Assembly: GCF_014698835.1 (NCBI RefSeq)
Contig: NZ_JACJTU010000005.1
Location: 62,001 to 126,000, forward strand
Source: Nostoc paludosum FACHB-159
Lineage (GTDB): Bacteria; Cyanobacteriota; Cyanobacteriia; Cyanobacteriales; Nostocaceae
Direction: 5' to 3'
Length of the DNA stretch: 64,000 nt
Part shown: positions 27,147 through 35,452 of the stretch, in pieces
Layout of the letters: each line of letters begins with the position of its first letter
How positions within the stretch are numbered: position 1 is the first letter of the stretch
Notes under the pieces: generated by a model
Told to the model about the DNA's origin: nothing
The model's database searches: none
The model's input: the letters and a program-made list of their open reading frames with translations, nothing else
Position numbers and translations under genes: made by a program

Positions 27147-27235
27147 GAGGCAGGAGGCAGGAGGCAGTGTTTCGACTACGCGGTAATCGAGCGAAGTCGA
27201 GATTCAATAACCAGGCAGAAGGCAGAAGGTTTTTA
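27147..27235 (+). repeat. Dispersed repeat block, upstream copy flanking scyA
   Basis: GGCAGGA heptamers, then GTTTCGACTACGCGGTAATC and GAGCGAAGTCGAGATTCAA, then GGCAGAAGGCAG. A reverse-complement copy lies at about 30200-30276 on the other side of scyA. Confidence 0.75.
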
Positions 27236-27811
27236 TTCAGAAGGGGATTCAGACCCCTCCTGAATAAGAGCTACCAAATTTTTAATTTGGTGCGGTGTTT
27301 CACCTTGTCCTGACGGTACGAGCAGGAGTTAGGGGTCAGTTTTCCTCCTGCTTCCTGCCCCCTAACTCCTGCCTTCATTGATAAAAGATAGACTCAATCC
27401 CAAGATTCCTTAGTCACCCCTCAAAAGAAATATAAAAAATTAAGAAATTATGTTTTTATTGTTACAAAAAATCGTATCAAACTATATCTAAGTGTGAGCA
27501 TCATCGTTTTAGATTTTTATGGACAAGTGAGTCAGCTTAATTAAACTAAACTATGTAAATCTTTGTAATAAAAAAGGCTAAAGCTTATCTTGCTTGTCCT
27601 TTTAGACCTTAATCTTATTAAGATATAGTTGCGTTTATTTGCACCAACTGGCTGAAACTGTTGTGGTTTAGCTGATGTGGAAGCTAAAACTGATTTGATG
27701 TATATCAAAATCAAAAGAGTCTTCATTATAAATGTAGCGATGTAACTGATGAGCGATCGCTAGATATTAATCTTCCAGAGTAGATAAGTAAAAATATTGT
27801 AGCGATCGCCA

Positions 27812-27989
27812 GAAAAGCAAAAGATTTGACATACTCATCAAAAGATTTTTCATTGCATATCAAACTTAATTATATTAAGCCTCATCGAATATCCATCTTT
27901 GCATGTGCTGAGTTTGAAATAACTACCGTAATCATTGCAATAGAAGCGAAAAATTTGACACGCTCATCAAAAGATTTTTGATTGCACAT
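27812..27989 (+). promoter_or_regulatory. Direct repeat pair upstream of scyA
   Basis: Two similar segments, 27812-27860 and 27943-27989, share ATTTGACA, CTCATCAAAAGATTTTT and ATTGCA, and are offset by 130 bp. They are the only repeated non-STRR sequence near scyA and could bind the adjacent regulator (inference). Confidence 0.45.
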
Positions 27990-28228
27990 TTGTATTTATC
28001 TCCTCTATTGTGATTTGTATAAGCACAGCCTGATTGCTGTATGATTTGCAAAATTTTTTTTGGTAATTCACTCACAAGTATCAATCAGCAGCAATCGACC
28101 ACTTCTACTATCGACTAGGCTTGGTGATAACTGTAAAAATACAGATTTTTTTTGTATTGAATATTTCTAGCGCTGTGATTCTAAACGCAACAGCCCTTGT
28201 GTAACTTTAATGTAATTACCCCAAAGCA

Positions 28229-30112
28229 ATGAGTCAAAACTATACAGCTTCAAACTCTCCTCCAATTGCCCCTGAGTCATACAACGAATTTCCATCTAAC
28301 AAATATGTAGAATCTGTGTCTGACGTTTCCCATCAGGTTGATGAATCAGAGAAGAATGGGGAAATTCAGCCTTTTTTCTACCATGAAACGCCGCCAGTAC
28401 TCTCAGTTGCAGATGCCATCGCCCAGATGTTGGTGAGTTTAGGAGTAAACTACGCCTTTGGTGTCGCTGGCGGTGCAATGGCCAGCCTTTGGGGCGCCCT
28501 GTCCAATAGCAACATACAGGTGTTGAACTTCCGCCATGAAGCGGGAGCGGCCTTTGCAGCTACAGAAGCTTACTTTGCTAGCGATCGCCCTAGCGTCGTT
28601 TTCACCACAGCAGGCCCTGGTATCACCAACGCCCTCACCGGCTTATTTGCAGCTCGTGGTGAAGGTGCAAAGGTGATTTTACTGTCGGCTTGCACCTCCG
28701 CACCGCAACGCGGACGTTGGGCAATTCAAGAAACCAGCACCTACACCTTGCCCAGCGGGGGAATTTTCACCCCAGGAGCGCTATTCAACTATGCAATCAC
28801 CATTGAATCTGCGGCTCAACTTCCGCAGATTTTTCGTAAATTAGCCTTAGCTTTAGCGCAACCAGGTGGATTTGTCGCTCATTTGAGCATTCCCACCGCC
28901 GTGCAGACAAGCTTAGTTGAAGGTGTAGCCTTTCCCCAGCTAGATGTTTCTCATTGTCAGGTAACTCCTTCTAGTGAAGCGATCGCTAAATCTGTGGAGT
29001 TATTATCATCTGGCCCCTTTGCCATCTGGGTCGGTTTCGGTGCCCGTGACGCCGCAGACGAAATCCGTCAACTCGCCGAAAGAAGTGGAGCAGCCGTCAT
29101 GTGTTCGCCCCGTGGGAAAGGTATCTTTCCGGAAGATCATCGTCAGTTCGTGGGTGTCACCGGTCTAGGGGGTCACGCTTCCGTCTTGACTTACATGGAA
29201 CAACAACGTCCACTACACACACTCGTATTAGGCACCCGTCTTGGCGAACCAACTTCCTTTTGGAGTTCGGCGCTAGTTCCCGAAAGAGGCTTTATCCATG
29301 TGGATATTGACCCAGAAGTGCCAGGAGTAGCTTATCCACACGTTGAAACTTTTGGGGTTAGGTCTGACATCAAAACTTATCTCCAAGAATTGTTGCAGCA
29401 CTTACCAGGTAATCCCCTTGCACATTTGTCCTTTCCTCGTCCGGAACACCAAGCTATCGTACCAGCATCAGAAGTAGACTATCCAGTGCGACCAGAAGTA
29501 TTGATGGCAGCAATTCAAAAGATTGTTGTTGAAGGTAGCGATGCCATAGTTATGGCAGAGTGTGGTAACTCATTTACTTGGTCAACGCATTTACTACAAT
29601 TTGCCCAAGCCAATCGTTACCGAGTTAGCACCGGCGTGGGAGCAATGGGTCACGCCGTCACCGGAGTGTTGGGTGCAGCGCTGGCGAACAATACTAAAGC
29701 CGTGGGTATTGTCGGCGATGGTGCAATGCTGATGAATAACGAAATCAGCACAGCAGTGAAATACAAAATTCCGGCGATTTGGATAGTACTCAACGATGCA
29801 CGTTACAACATGTGCCATCAAGGGATGAAAATCTTGGGATTAAAGGGTGCCGATGCAACACTTCCACCAACAAACTTCGCCATGATTGCGCGGGGTATGG
29901 GAGCTGAAGCGATCGTAGTTGTCAGAGAGTCCGATATTGAACCTGCATTAGAACAAGCGATCGCTTCAAATGTTCCTTTTCTGATTGATGTTGTCATTGA
30001 TGGCGATCGTTTAGCACCCTCCGGTGGACGTAATAAGAGTTTAGCAGCGCAAGGAATCAAATCAAATTCCGCTCAAACTCCAGCCAAACCAGTTTCATTT
30101 CCCTCAGTTTAA
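28229..30112 (+). CDS. scyA: ScyA, ThDP-dependent acyloin synthase for scytonemin
   Basis: A 627-residue acetolactate-synthase-like enzyme. A ~70-residue N-terminal extension precedes the ThDP pyrimidine domain (LGVNYAFGVAGGAMASLWG) with catalytic Glu in FRHEAGAAFAATEAY near 103-117. The C-terminal ThDP-binding motif GDGAMLMNNEISTAV lies near 490-510. ScyA is known to couple indole-3-pyruvate with p-hydroxyphenylpyruvate to a beta-keto acid acyloin. It is the first gene of the scy set, 295 nt before scyB, with an inverted-repeat insertion between them. The window order matches the characterised Nostoc cluster. Confidence 0.96.
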   Translation: MSQNYTASNSPPIAPESYNEFPSNKYVESVSDVSHQVDESEKNGEIQPFFYHETPPVLSVADAIAQMLVSLGVNYAFGVAGGAMASLWGALSNSNIQVLNFRHEAGAAFAATEAYFASDRPSVVFTTAGPGITNALTGLFAARGEGAKVILLSACTSAPQRGRWAIQETSTYTLPSGGIFTPGALFNYAITIESAAQLPQIFRKLALALAQPGGFVAHLSIPTAVQTSLVEGVAFPQLDVSHCQVTPSSEAIAKSVELLSSGPFAIWVGFGARDAADEIRQLAERSGAAVMCSPRGKGIFPEDHRQFVGVTGLGGHASVLTYMEQQRPLHTLVLGTRLGEPTSFWSSALVPERGFIHVDIDPEVPGVAYPHVETFGVRSDIKTYLQELLQHLPGNPLAHLSFPRPEHQAIVPASEVDYPVRPEVLMAAIQKIVVEGSDAIVMAECGNSFTWSTHLLQFAQANRYRVSTGVGAMGHAVTGVLGAALANNTKAVGIVGDGAMLMNNEISTAVKYKIPAIWIVLNDARYNMCHQGMKILGLKGADATLPPTNFAMIARGMGAEAIVVVRESDIEPALEQAIASNVPFLIDVVIDGDRLAPSGGRNKSLAAQGIKSNSAQTPAKPVSFPSV

Positions 30113-30128
30113 CTTGAACAACCTTCTA

Positions 30129-30355
30129 ATACCAATTCTTACAGCAGTTTGCAACTAAATGAGGTACAGAACCAAGGATTCACAAATTAAATTATTCTTC
30201 TGCCTCCTGCCTGGTTGTTGAATCTCGACTTCGCTCGATTACCGCGTAGTCGAAACACTGCCTCCTGCCTCAAAACCAGTGATTTTGTACTTCATGCAAA
30301 AGAAAACTGCTGTAATTCGTAATTATTCAGATGGCGAATTTTCAAGAATTGGTAT
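30129..30355. repeat. Nested inverted repeats between scyA and scyB
   Basis: Three shells are seen. The outermost is ATACCAATTCTT (30129-30140) with AAGAATTGGTAT (30344-30355). Next is TTACAGCAGTTT (30139-30150) with AAACTGCTGTAA (30304-30315). The innermost is the GGCAGGA / GTTTCGACTACGCGG block at about 30200-30276, a reverse complement of the block at 27147. It fills most of the scyA-scyB gap. Confidence 0.75.
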
Positions 30356-30407
30356 AGGTTTCAAAAACCCGCGCTAATCAACCCAAAATTAATGTTGAGA
30401 AACTAAA

Positions 30408-31469
30408 ATGCTGCTATTTGAAACTGTTAGAGAAATGGGCCACGAACAAGTCCTTTTCTGTCATGGTAAAAATCCAGAAATTAAGGCGATTATTGCTATC
30501 CATGACACAACGTTAGGGCCAGCAATGGGAGCTACAAGACTGTTTCCTTATGTTAGTGAAGAAGCTGCTTTAAAAGATGCTCTGCGTCTGAGCCGTGGAA
30601 TGACATATAAAGCTGCATGTGCTAACATTCCGGCTGGTGGAGGAAAAGCAGTTATTATTGCTAATCCTGACAATAAAACAGATGATTTGTTGAGAGCTTA
30701 CGGACGTTTTGTCAACAGTATCAATGGACGTTTTATTACTGGACAAGATGTAAATATTACCCCTGATGATGTACGGACAATCGGTCAAGAAACTCAATAT
30801 GTTGTCGGGCTATCAGAAAAGTCTGGCGGCCCTGCTCCCATAACATCTCTAGGAGTTTTTCTAGGAATTAAAGCTGCTGTCGAGTTTCGCTGGCAAACTA
30901 AAAGACTTGATGGCATGAAAGTAGCAGTTCAAGGTTTAGGAAACGTAGGTAAAAATCTCTGCCGTTATCTACACGAACATGGTGTTCAGCTTTTTGTCAC
31001 CGATATAAATCCAGCAAAAGCAGAAGAAGTCAAACAGCTTTATGGTGCAACTGTTGTAGAACCATCGGAAATTTATTCTCTTGACGTAGATGTTTTTGCT
31101 CCTTGCGCTTTAGGAGCAATTCTTAATAGCCATACAATTCCTTTTCTCAAAGCTAGTATTGTTGCTGGTGCAGCTAATAATCAATTAGAGAATGAGCAGC
31201 TACACAGTCAAATGCTTGTTAAAAAAGGAATTCTTTACAGCCCTGATTATGTCATCAATGCCGGAGGGCTAATTAATGTTTATAACGAAATGATTGGCTA
31301 TGACGAAGAAAAAGCCTTGAAGCAAGTTCATAACATCTATAACACATTACTAGCAATTTTTGATATTGCAAAACAGCAGGGTGTTACTACTAACGATGCT
31401 GCTAAAAAATTAGCAGAAGACAGAATTGCAAGGGTTAGAAGCAACAAAAATAAAGCGATCGCAGCTTAA
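30408..31469 (+). CDS. scyB: ScyB, tryptophan dehydrogenase (Leu/Phe/Val dehydrogenase family)
   Basis: A 353-residue NAD-dependent amino-acid dehydrogenase. The substrate domain has MTYKAACANIPAGGGKAV near 65-82, with the catalytic Lys regions, and the Rossmann loop is VQGLGNVGKNL near 174-184. A cofactor-side GAANNQL motif lies near 258. ScyB converts L-tryptophan to indole-3-pyruvate, the first scytonemin-specific step. It is on the same strand as scyC, 60 nt upstream of it. ATG 30408 is the first codon of the conserved start. Confidence 0.95.
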   Translation: MLLFETVREMGHEQVLFCHGKNPEIKAIIAIHDTTLGPAMGATRLFPYVSEEAALKDALRLSRGMTYKAACANIPAGGGKAVIIANPDNKTDDLLRAYGRFVNSINGRFITGQDVNITPDDVRTIGQETQYVVGLSEKSGGPAPITSLGVFLGIKAAVEFRWQTKRLDGMKVAVQGLGNVGKNLCRYLHEHGVQLFVTDINPAKAEEVKQLYGATVVEPSEIYSLDVDVFAPCALGAILNSHTIPFLKASIVAGAANNQLENEQLHSQMLVKKGILYSPDYVINAGGLINVYNEMIGYDEEKALKQVHNIYNTLLAIFDIAKQQGVTTNDAAKKLAEDRIARVRSNKNKAIAA

Positions 31470-31529
31470 CTCATAATTATGAATTCTGACTTTTGAATTC
31501 TTAATGGTAGTACTTAGAAGGAGTGAACA

Positions 31530-32501
31530 ATGGAAAAGAATACGTTTGCAACATCAGCTTATATCGCAACTTCACCAGAGATTGCTTTTGACTACCTTTG
31601 TAGTTTAAAAAACTTGGATGAATGGACGCTTTATAGCCGGATGAAAGAGCAAATTGACGAAGATACTTGGTTGGGAAGTGCGTCTGGTTATCACAAAAAT
31701 CTCTACTATCACGTTAAAAAATTAGAGAATAAACTTTTCTACGGTATTGAGTGGCACTGCGGGTTAGAGTATCAAAAATATTTTCAAGTTTATCCTGTCT
31801 TGCTCTTTCCTCCAGATTATATCGAGCCTGGATGTGACGAAAAAGGTGTGTACTTTCACTGGTTAAGTTTTGTCGATCCAAAACGGCAAACTCAGATGAT
31901 TATGCAGGGAATCCACACAGTACACACTTCCGAATGTCGTTCTCTCAAAGGAAATTTGGAGCGCAAAGCTGGTTATACCACAGCAGCTAAAGGGCGCTAC
32001 TTTATTGATACAGACACCATCTATGTTGATGCCCCAATTGAAATTGGAATTGAATACTTAAAAGACTTACGAAATATAGATGAGTGGGCGCATTTACTAC
32101 GACCAAATGGCGAGATTAATTTGGATTCAGGCGAATTCAAAGATGAATATGACCAGCAAGTCAAAGTTTCGGTTCGGATACATAGTTTGAGTAAATACTA
32201 CTTAGTTGAACAAGAATACTTTTATCCAGACTACGAATATTATCAACGCTCTGTAGCGTTAATGATTCCAACCGCTTATGCTTTCGCCGATCCCGAAGCC
32301 TCTGGTTTTATTTTGCATCGAATCACATTTTGGAAAGCAGATGGAACCGTTAGCCACGGCAAACTTCAGATTGAAGATTTTGGGGCTGAAAGCATGAATA
32401 TTAAACGTTTGCTGGAAGCAAAAGCTGGCAATTTAAGCTCATTCGATCGCGGCATGAGTTACTTACCAAAAATTAAAGAGGAGTTAGTTACTAATCATTA
32501 G
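31530..32501 (+). CDS. scyC: ScyC, cyclisation enzyme of scytonemin biosynthesis
   Basis: A 323-residue cytoplasmic protein. It contains two related halves: YIATSPEIAFDYLCSLKNLDEW near residues 11-32 is echoed by YVDAPIEIGIEYLKDLRNIDEW near 170-191, so it looks like tandem SRPBCC-like domains. ScyC cyclises the ScyA product to the tricyclic ketone that forms half of scytonemin. AAGGAG lies nine bases before ATG 31530. There is a 28-nt gap to scyD. Identification rests on cluster position and length. Confidence 0.93.
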   Translation: MEKNTFATSAYIATSPEIAFDYLCSLKNLDEWTLYSRMKEQIDEDTWLGSASGYHKNLYYHVKKLENKLFYGIEWHCGLEYQKYFQVYPVLLFPPDYIEPGCDEKGVYFHWLSFVDPKRQTQMIMQGIHTVHTSECRSLKGNLERKAGYTTAAKGRYFIDTDTIYVDAPIEIGIEYLKDLRNIDEWAHLLRPNGEINLDSGEFKDEYDQQVKVSVRIHSLSKYYLVEQEYFYPDYEYYQRSVALMIPTAYAFADPEASGFILHRITFWKADGTVSHGKLQIEDFGAESMNIKRLLEAKAGNLSSFDRGMSYLPKIKEELVTNH

Positions 32502-32529
32502 TCATTAGACAAATGACAACTCAAAAAAT

Positions 32530-33792
32530 ATGAAACTGAAGCAAGCTACTATCACTTTACTGAGTTTTTGTCTTGTCAGTTTTTCGGGAATCAAATCTGC
32601 GGTAGCTGCATCATTTTCGGTAATCGCTGAGGGTCTTTATAATGCAGGAGGTTTAAGTTTTGGCCCTGATGGTAATCTCTATGTCACAGAGGCCGGAATC
32701 GGCGGAAGTGGAAGTTGTGTTCCACCACCAAGTGGTCAGGGCGATTCTTTATGCTATGGCACAAGTGGTGCAATTACCAAGATTGGGAATGGTAAAACCG
32801 AACGTATCCTTACAGGACTTCCTTCCTTAGCACTACCAGATGGTACTGGAGGCGGTGGGCCTCGTGACATCAAATTTGATGCTACAGGTAAGCCTTATGT
32901 TCTGCTAGGGTATGGGGCTAATCCAGTTTTTCGCGATAATTTGGGTAACACCGACCTCGGTAAAATCATTGCACCCGACTTTAAAACCAACTCTTGGACA
33001 AGTATTGCCGACATAGCTAACTATGAACTTGCTAATAATCCTGATGGAAATGATGTAAGTAGCAATCCCTTGGGTTTTGTAATCGACGGCAATAATTTGG
33101 TTGTTGTTGATGCTGGTGCAAACAACTTACTCAGTGTAAAGACTGATGGAAGTAATTTGCAGACTGTTACCACATTTCCTCAAGACATACTGACTAACCC
33201 AATCTTTCCGCCTGCCGGTACTCCATCCAATGAACCATCGCAGGTACCATCTGTAAACGAAACACCGCAATTGCAGTTTCCCATTCAAGCAGTACCCTCA
33301 AGTGTCGCCAAAGGCCCAGATGGTGCTTATTATGTCAGCCAATTTACTGGTTTTCCCTTCCCAGAAGATGGAGCAAAAATCTATCGCATAGGTGCTGATG
33401 GTTTACCAACAATCTATGCTGATGGCTTTACCCAACTTACAGACTTGGAATTTGATACTGAGGGTAATTTGTATGCTTTGCAGTACGCCAATCAGTCAGC
33501 TTGGAAGGGGAATTTTGATGGTTCTTTAATTAAGATTGCGGCTGATGGGACTCGTACAACCATCCTCAGTGGCAATGGATTAGAGTCACCCAGCGCCTTG
33601 ACTATTGGTTTAGATGGTGCAATTTACGTTACAAATCGAGGCGATCGCCCCGGTCAAGGACAAGTCCTCAAAATTGAAAGTTTCAAATCTATTCCAGAAC
33701 CGAATAGTGCTTTAGGCATATTAGCGATCGGTGCTTTGGGTGTTGCTTGGTCGCACAAAAAAAGAAGCCCCAAATCGCTAGCACTCAAGTAA
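32530..33792 (+). CDS. scyD: ScyD, secreted beta-propeller protein with PEP-CTERM tail
   Basis: A 420-residue exported protein. The signal peptide is about 1-26 (KQATITLLSFCLVSFSGIKSAVAA). NHL/SMP-30-like blades follow (NAGGLSFGPDGNLYVTEAGIGG, KGPDGAYYVSQFTGFPFPEDGAKIYRI). The C-terminus is IPEPNSALGILAIGALGVAW followed by a basic HKKR, a PEP-CTERM sorting signal. It is a paralogue of ScyE, and both are typical of the cluster, acting in late, periplasmic scytonemin steps that are not biochemically defined. The ScyD gene has been shown by others to be dispensable for scytonemin in Nostoc; I recall this but cannot verify it here. Confidence 0.92.
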   Translation: MKLKQATITLLSFCLVSFSGIKSAVAASFSVIAEGLYNAGGLSFGPDGNLYVTEAGIGGSGSCVPPPSGQGDSLCYGTSGAITKIGNGKTERILTGLPSLALPDGTGGGGPRDIKFDATGKPYVLLGYGANPVFRDNLGNTDLGKIIAPDFKTNSWTSIADIANYELANNPDGNDVSSNPLGFVIDGNNLVVVDAGANNLLSVKTDGSNLQTVTTFPQDILTNPIFPPAGTPSNEPSQVPSVNETPQLQFPIQAVPSSVAKGPDGAYYVSQFTGFPFPEDGAKIYRIGADGLPTIYADGFTQLTDLEFDTEGNLYALQYANQSAWKGNFDGSLIKIAADGTRTTILSGNGLESPSALTIGLDGAIYVTNRGDRPGQGQVLKIESFKSIPEPNSALGILAIGALGVAWSHKKRSPKSLALK

Positions 33793-33901
33793 AAAGTTTC
33801 AAACCAATAAAGGATATTTATCCTGTATCCTCGCCCCCTAAATTCCTTGTCTTTAAAACCATAAAAGTTTCCCTAAATTATTTAACTCAATCTCCAAAGG
33901 T

Positions 33902-35278
33902 ATGAAACTCAAGTCATTTGCCCTTACATCTGTAACATTTTGCTTTACTGCTATCTGTGGAATCCCATCTGTACAAGCTGCAACCCTAACGAAAATTGTC
34001 GATGGAATTAGTAATGCACGGGGTGTTAGCTTTGGCCCTGATGGAACTCTCTACGTAGCAGAGCCAGGTATCGGAGGTAACGGAAATTGCCAACCATCTC
34101 CGAGTACCCTGTTTCAGCCTATTTGTGCTGGTAACAGTGGTTCACTCGTCAAAGTTACGCCAGGTGGCCAGCCACAGCGGATACTCACAAACTTTCAGTC
34201 TCTAGCAGAACAACCAAGCGGTAACCAAGGCGCCGGTATTCAAGATATACAATTCGATTCTCTTGGAAATGCTTATCTTTTGACTGGCTTTGCTGGTTAC
34301 CCAGGAAACCGCGATTTAGAAACACTTAACCTTGGTTCTCAATTTCCCCTCCCACCGCAGCAACTTGCTACTTTCCCCCCATCCACGCCCGATAAAGTTT
34401 TGAATACACCGCTTTTAGCACAACTGTACAAAGTTGACTTAAATACCGGTAAGCTGGACAGTATTTTTGACTTTGCCAAGTATGAAATCACCAACAATCC
34501 AGATGGTGGGGATGTGGTAACCAATCCCTATGACCTGTCTATTAGCGGTGATAGTGCTTATGTCGTTGACGGTGGTGGGAACACTGCTTACAAAATTAAA
34601 CTTGATGGAAGTGAATCCCAGGCAATTGCAATTCCTAAAAATATTATTAGTAAGTCCGATTTACCACCAGGATTAGAAGTACCTCCAGGGCTATTAGATG
34701 AGCTTCCAGGAGGAAAAATCGCAATTCAATCAGTACCTACAGGTGGTGTAATTGGGCCAGATGGAGCTTTATATGTTGGTGAATATACGGGTTTTCCTTA
34801 TCCAGAGGATAAATCACGGATTTTCCGCATCGGCGAGGATGGCAACCCAGAAGTTTATCTGGATGGGTTTACGCACATCACAGATTTAACCTTTGATGAG
34901 GACGGCAATTTGCTGGTGTTACAGTTCAGCGACACCTCCCAATTAGGAGGCGACATCACAAATCTACCTGGTTCTTTGATCAAAGTTGCTGCTGATGGCA
35001 CTCGCACAACACTTGTTGCAGCAGGCCAAGGGCTAGATTCGGCTGATGGAATTGATATTGGCCCTGACGGCAAGATTTATATTACTAATCGTGGTGTCGG
35101 CGCAGGACTAGGGGAAGTTGTTCGGGTAGATGGCCTGGTTGCAGAAACTATCCCCGAACCTGGTTCAGTAGCTGGCTTATTAGCACTTGCAAGTGTAGGC
35201 GCTACCGCCGCAATGGGCAAGCGAAAACGCCTTCCAAAGTTAGATGAAGAGTTGGTAGCCAAAGCAGAGACTGTCTAA
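33902..35278 (+). CDS. scyE: ScyE, secreted beta-propeller protein with PEP-CTERM tail
   Basis: A 458-residue exported protein with a signal peptide about 1-26 (SVTFCFTAICGIPSVQA). Its blades are close to ScyD (NARGVSFGPDGTLYVAEPGIGG, EYTGFPYPEDKSRIFRI, LDGFTHITDLTFD), so the two arose by tandem duplication. The C-terminus is IPEPGSVAGLLALASVGATAAM then GKRKR, a PEP-CTERM anchor. ScyE is thought to finish dimerisation or oxidation of scytonemin precursors outside the cytoplasm. It begins 109 nt after scyD. Confidence 0.92.
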   Translation: MKLKSFALTSVTFCFTAICGIPSVQAATLTKIVDGISNARGVSFGPDGTLYVAEPGIGGNGNCQPSPSTLFQPICAGNSGSLVKVTPGGQPQRILTNFQSLAEQPSGNQGAGIQDIQFDSLGNAYLLTGFAGYPGNRDLETLNLGSQFPLPPQQLATFPPSTPDKVLNTPLLAQLYKVDLNTGKLDSIFDFAKYEITNNPDGGDVVTNPYDLSISGDSAYVVDGGGNTAYKIKLDGSESQAIAIPKNIISKSDLPPGLEVPPGLLDELPGGKIAIQSVPTGGVIGPDGALYVGEYTGFPYPEDKSRIFRIGEDGNPEVYLDGFTHITDLTFDEDGNLLVLQFSDTSQLGGDITNLPGSLIKVAADGTRTTLVAAGQGLDSADGIDIGPDGKIYITNRGVGAGLGEVVRVDGLVAETIPEPGSVAGLLALASVGATAAMGKRKRLPKLDEELVAKAETV

Positions 35279-35452
35279 TTCCTTTTTACCTGGCTTTGTC
35301 AGGGAGTGCTTAGAAAATAGAATGCTGCCTCACAGAGAAAGTTGCATTTCAAACACGAGGCAGCAGTCCAAACTTCAGAGTTCCCAAACTAGGACTGGGA
35401 ACAAAATTACTCCAGGAAAGAGTATAACTCATACAACCAGGACTTAAAATTC

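Larger units (their letters stand above)
26180..28228. other. 2-kb divergent intergenic region upstream of scyA
   Basis: Non-coding region between the kinase and scyA. In order it holds a 95-bp imperfect inverted-repeat element (26629-26723), a GGCAGGA STRR plus dispersed block (27140-27235) that recurs inverted after scyA, a GGAGTTAG-type block (27320-27370), and a pair of similar about 48-bp direct repeats (27812-27860 and 27943-27989) containing TTTGACA. No credible gene is seen. It presumably carries the scyA promoter and regulator sites. Confidence 0.6.

Noticed and set aside
27541..27726. Minus-strand frame of 61 codons starting MKTLLILIY
   Set aside because: It resembles a signal peptide by chance in AT-rich DNA. 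No ribosome site is seen, and the rest is Lys/Ser/Arg-rich without structure.
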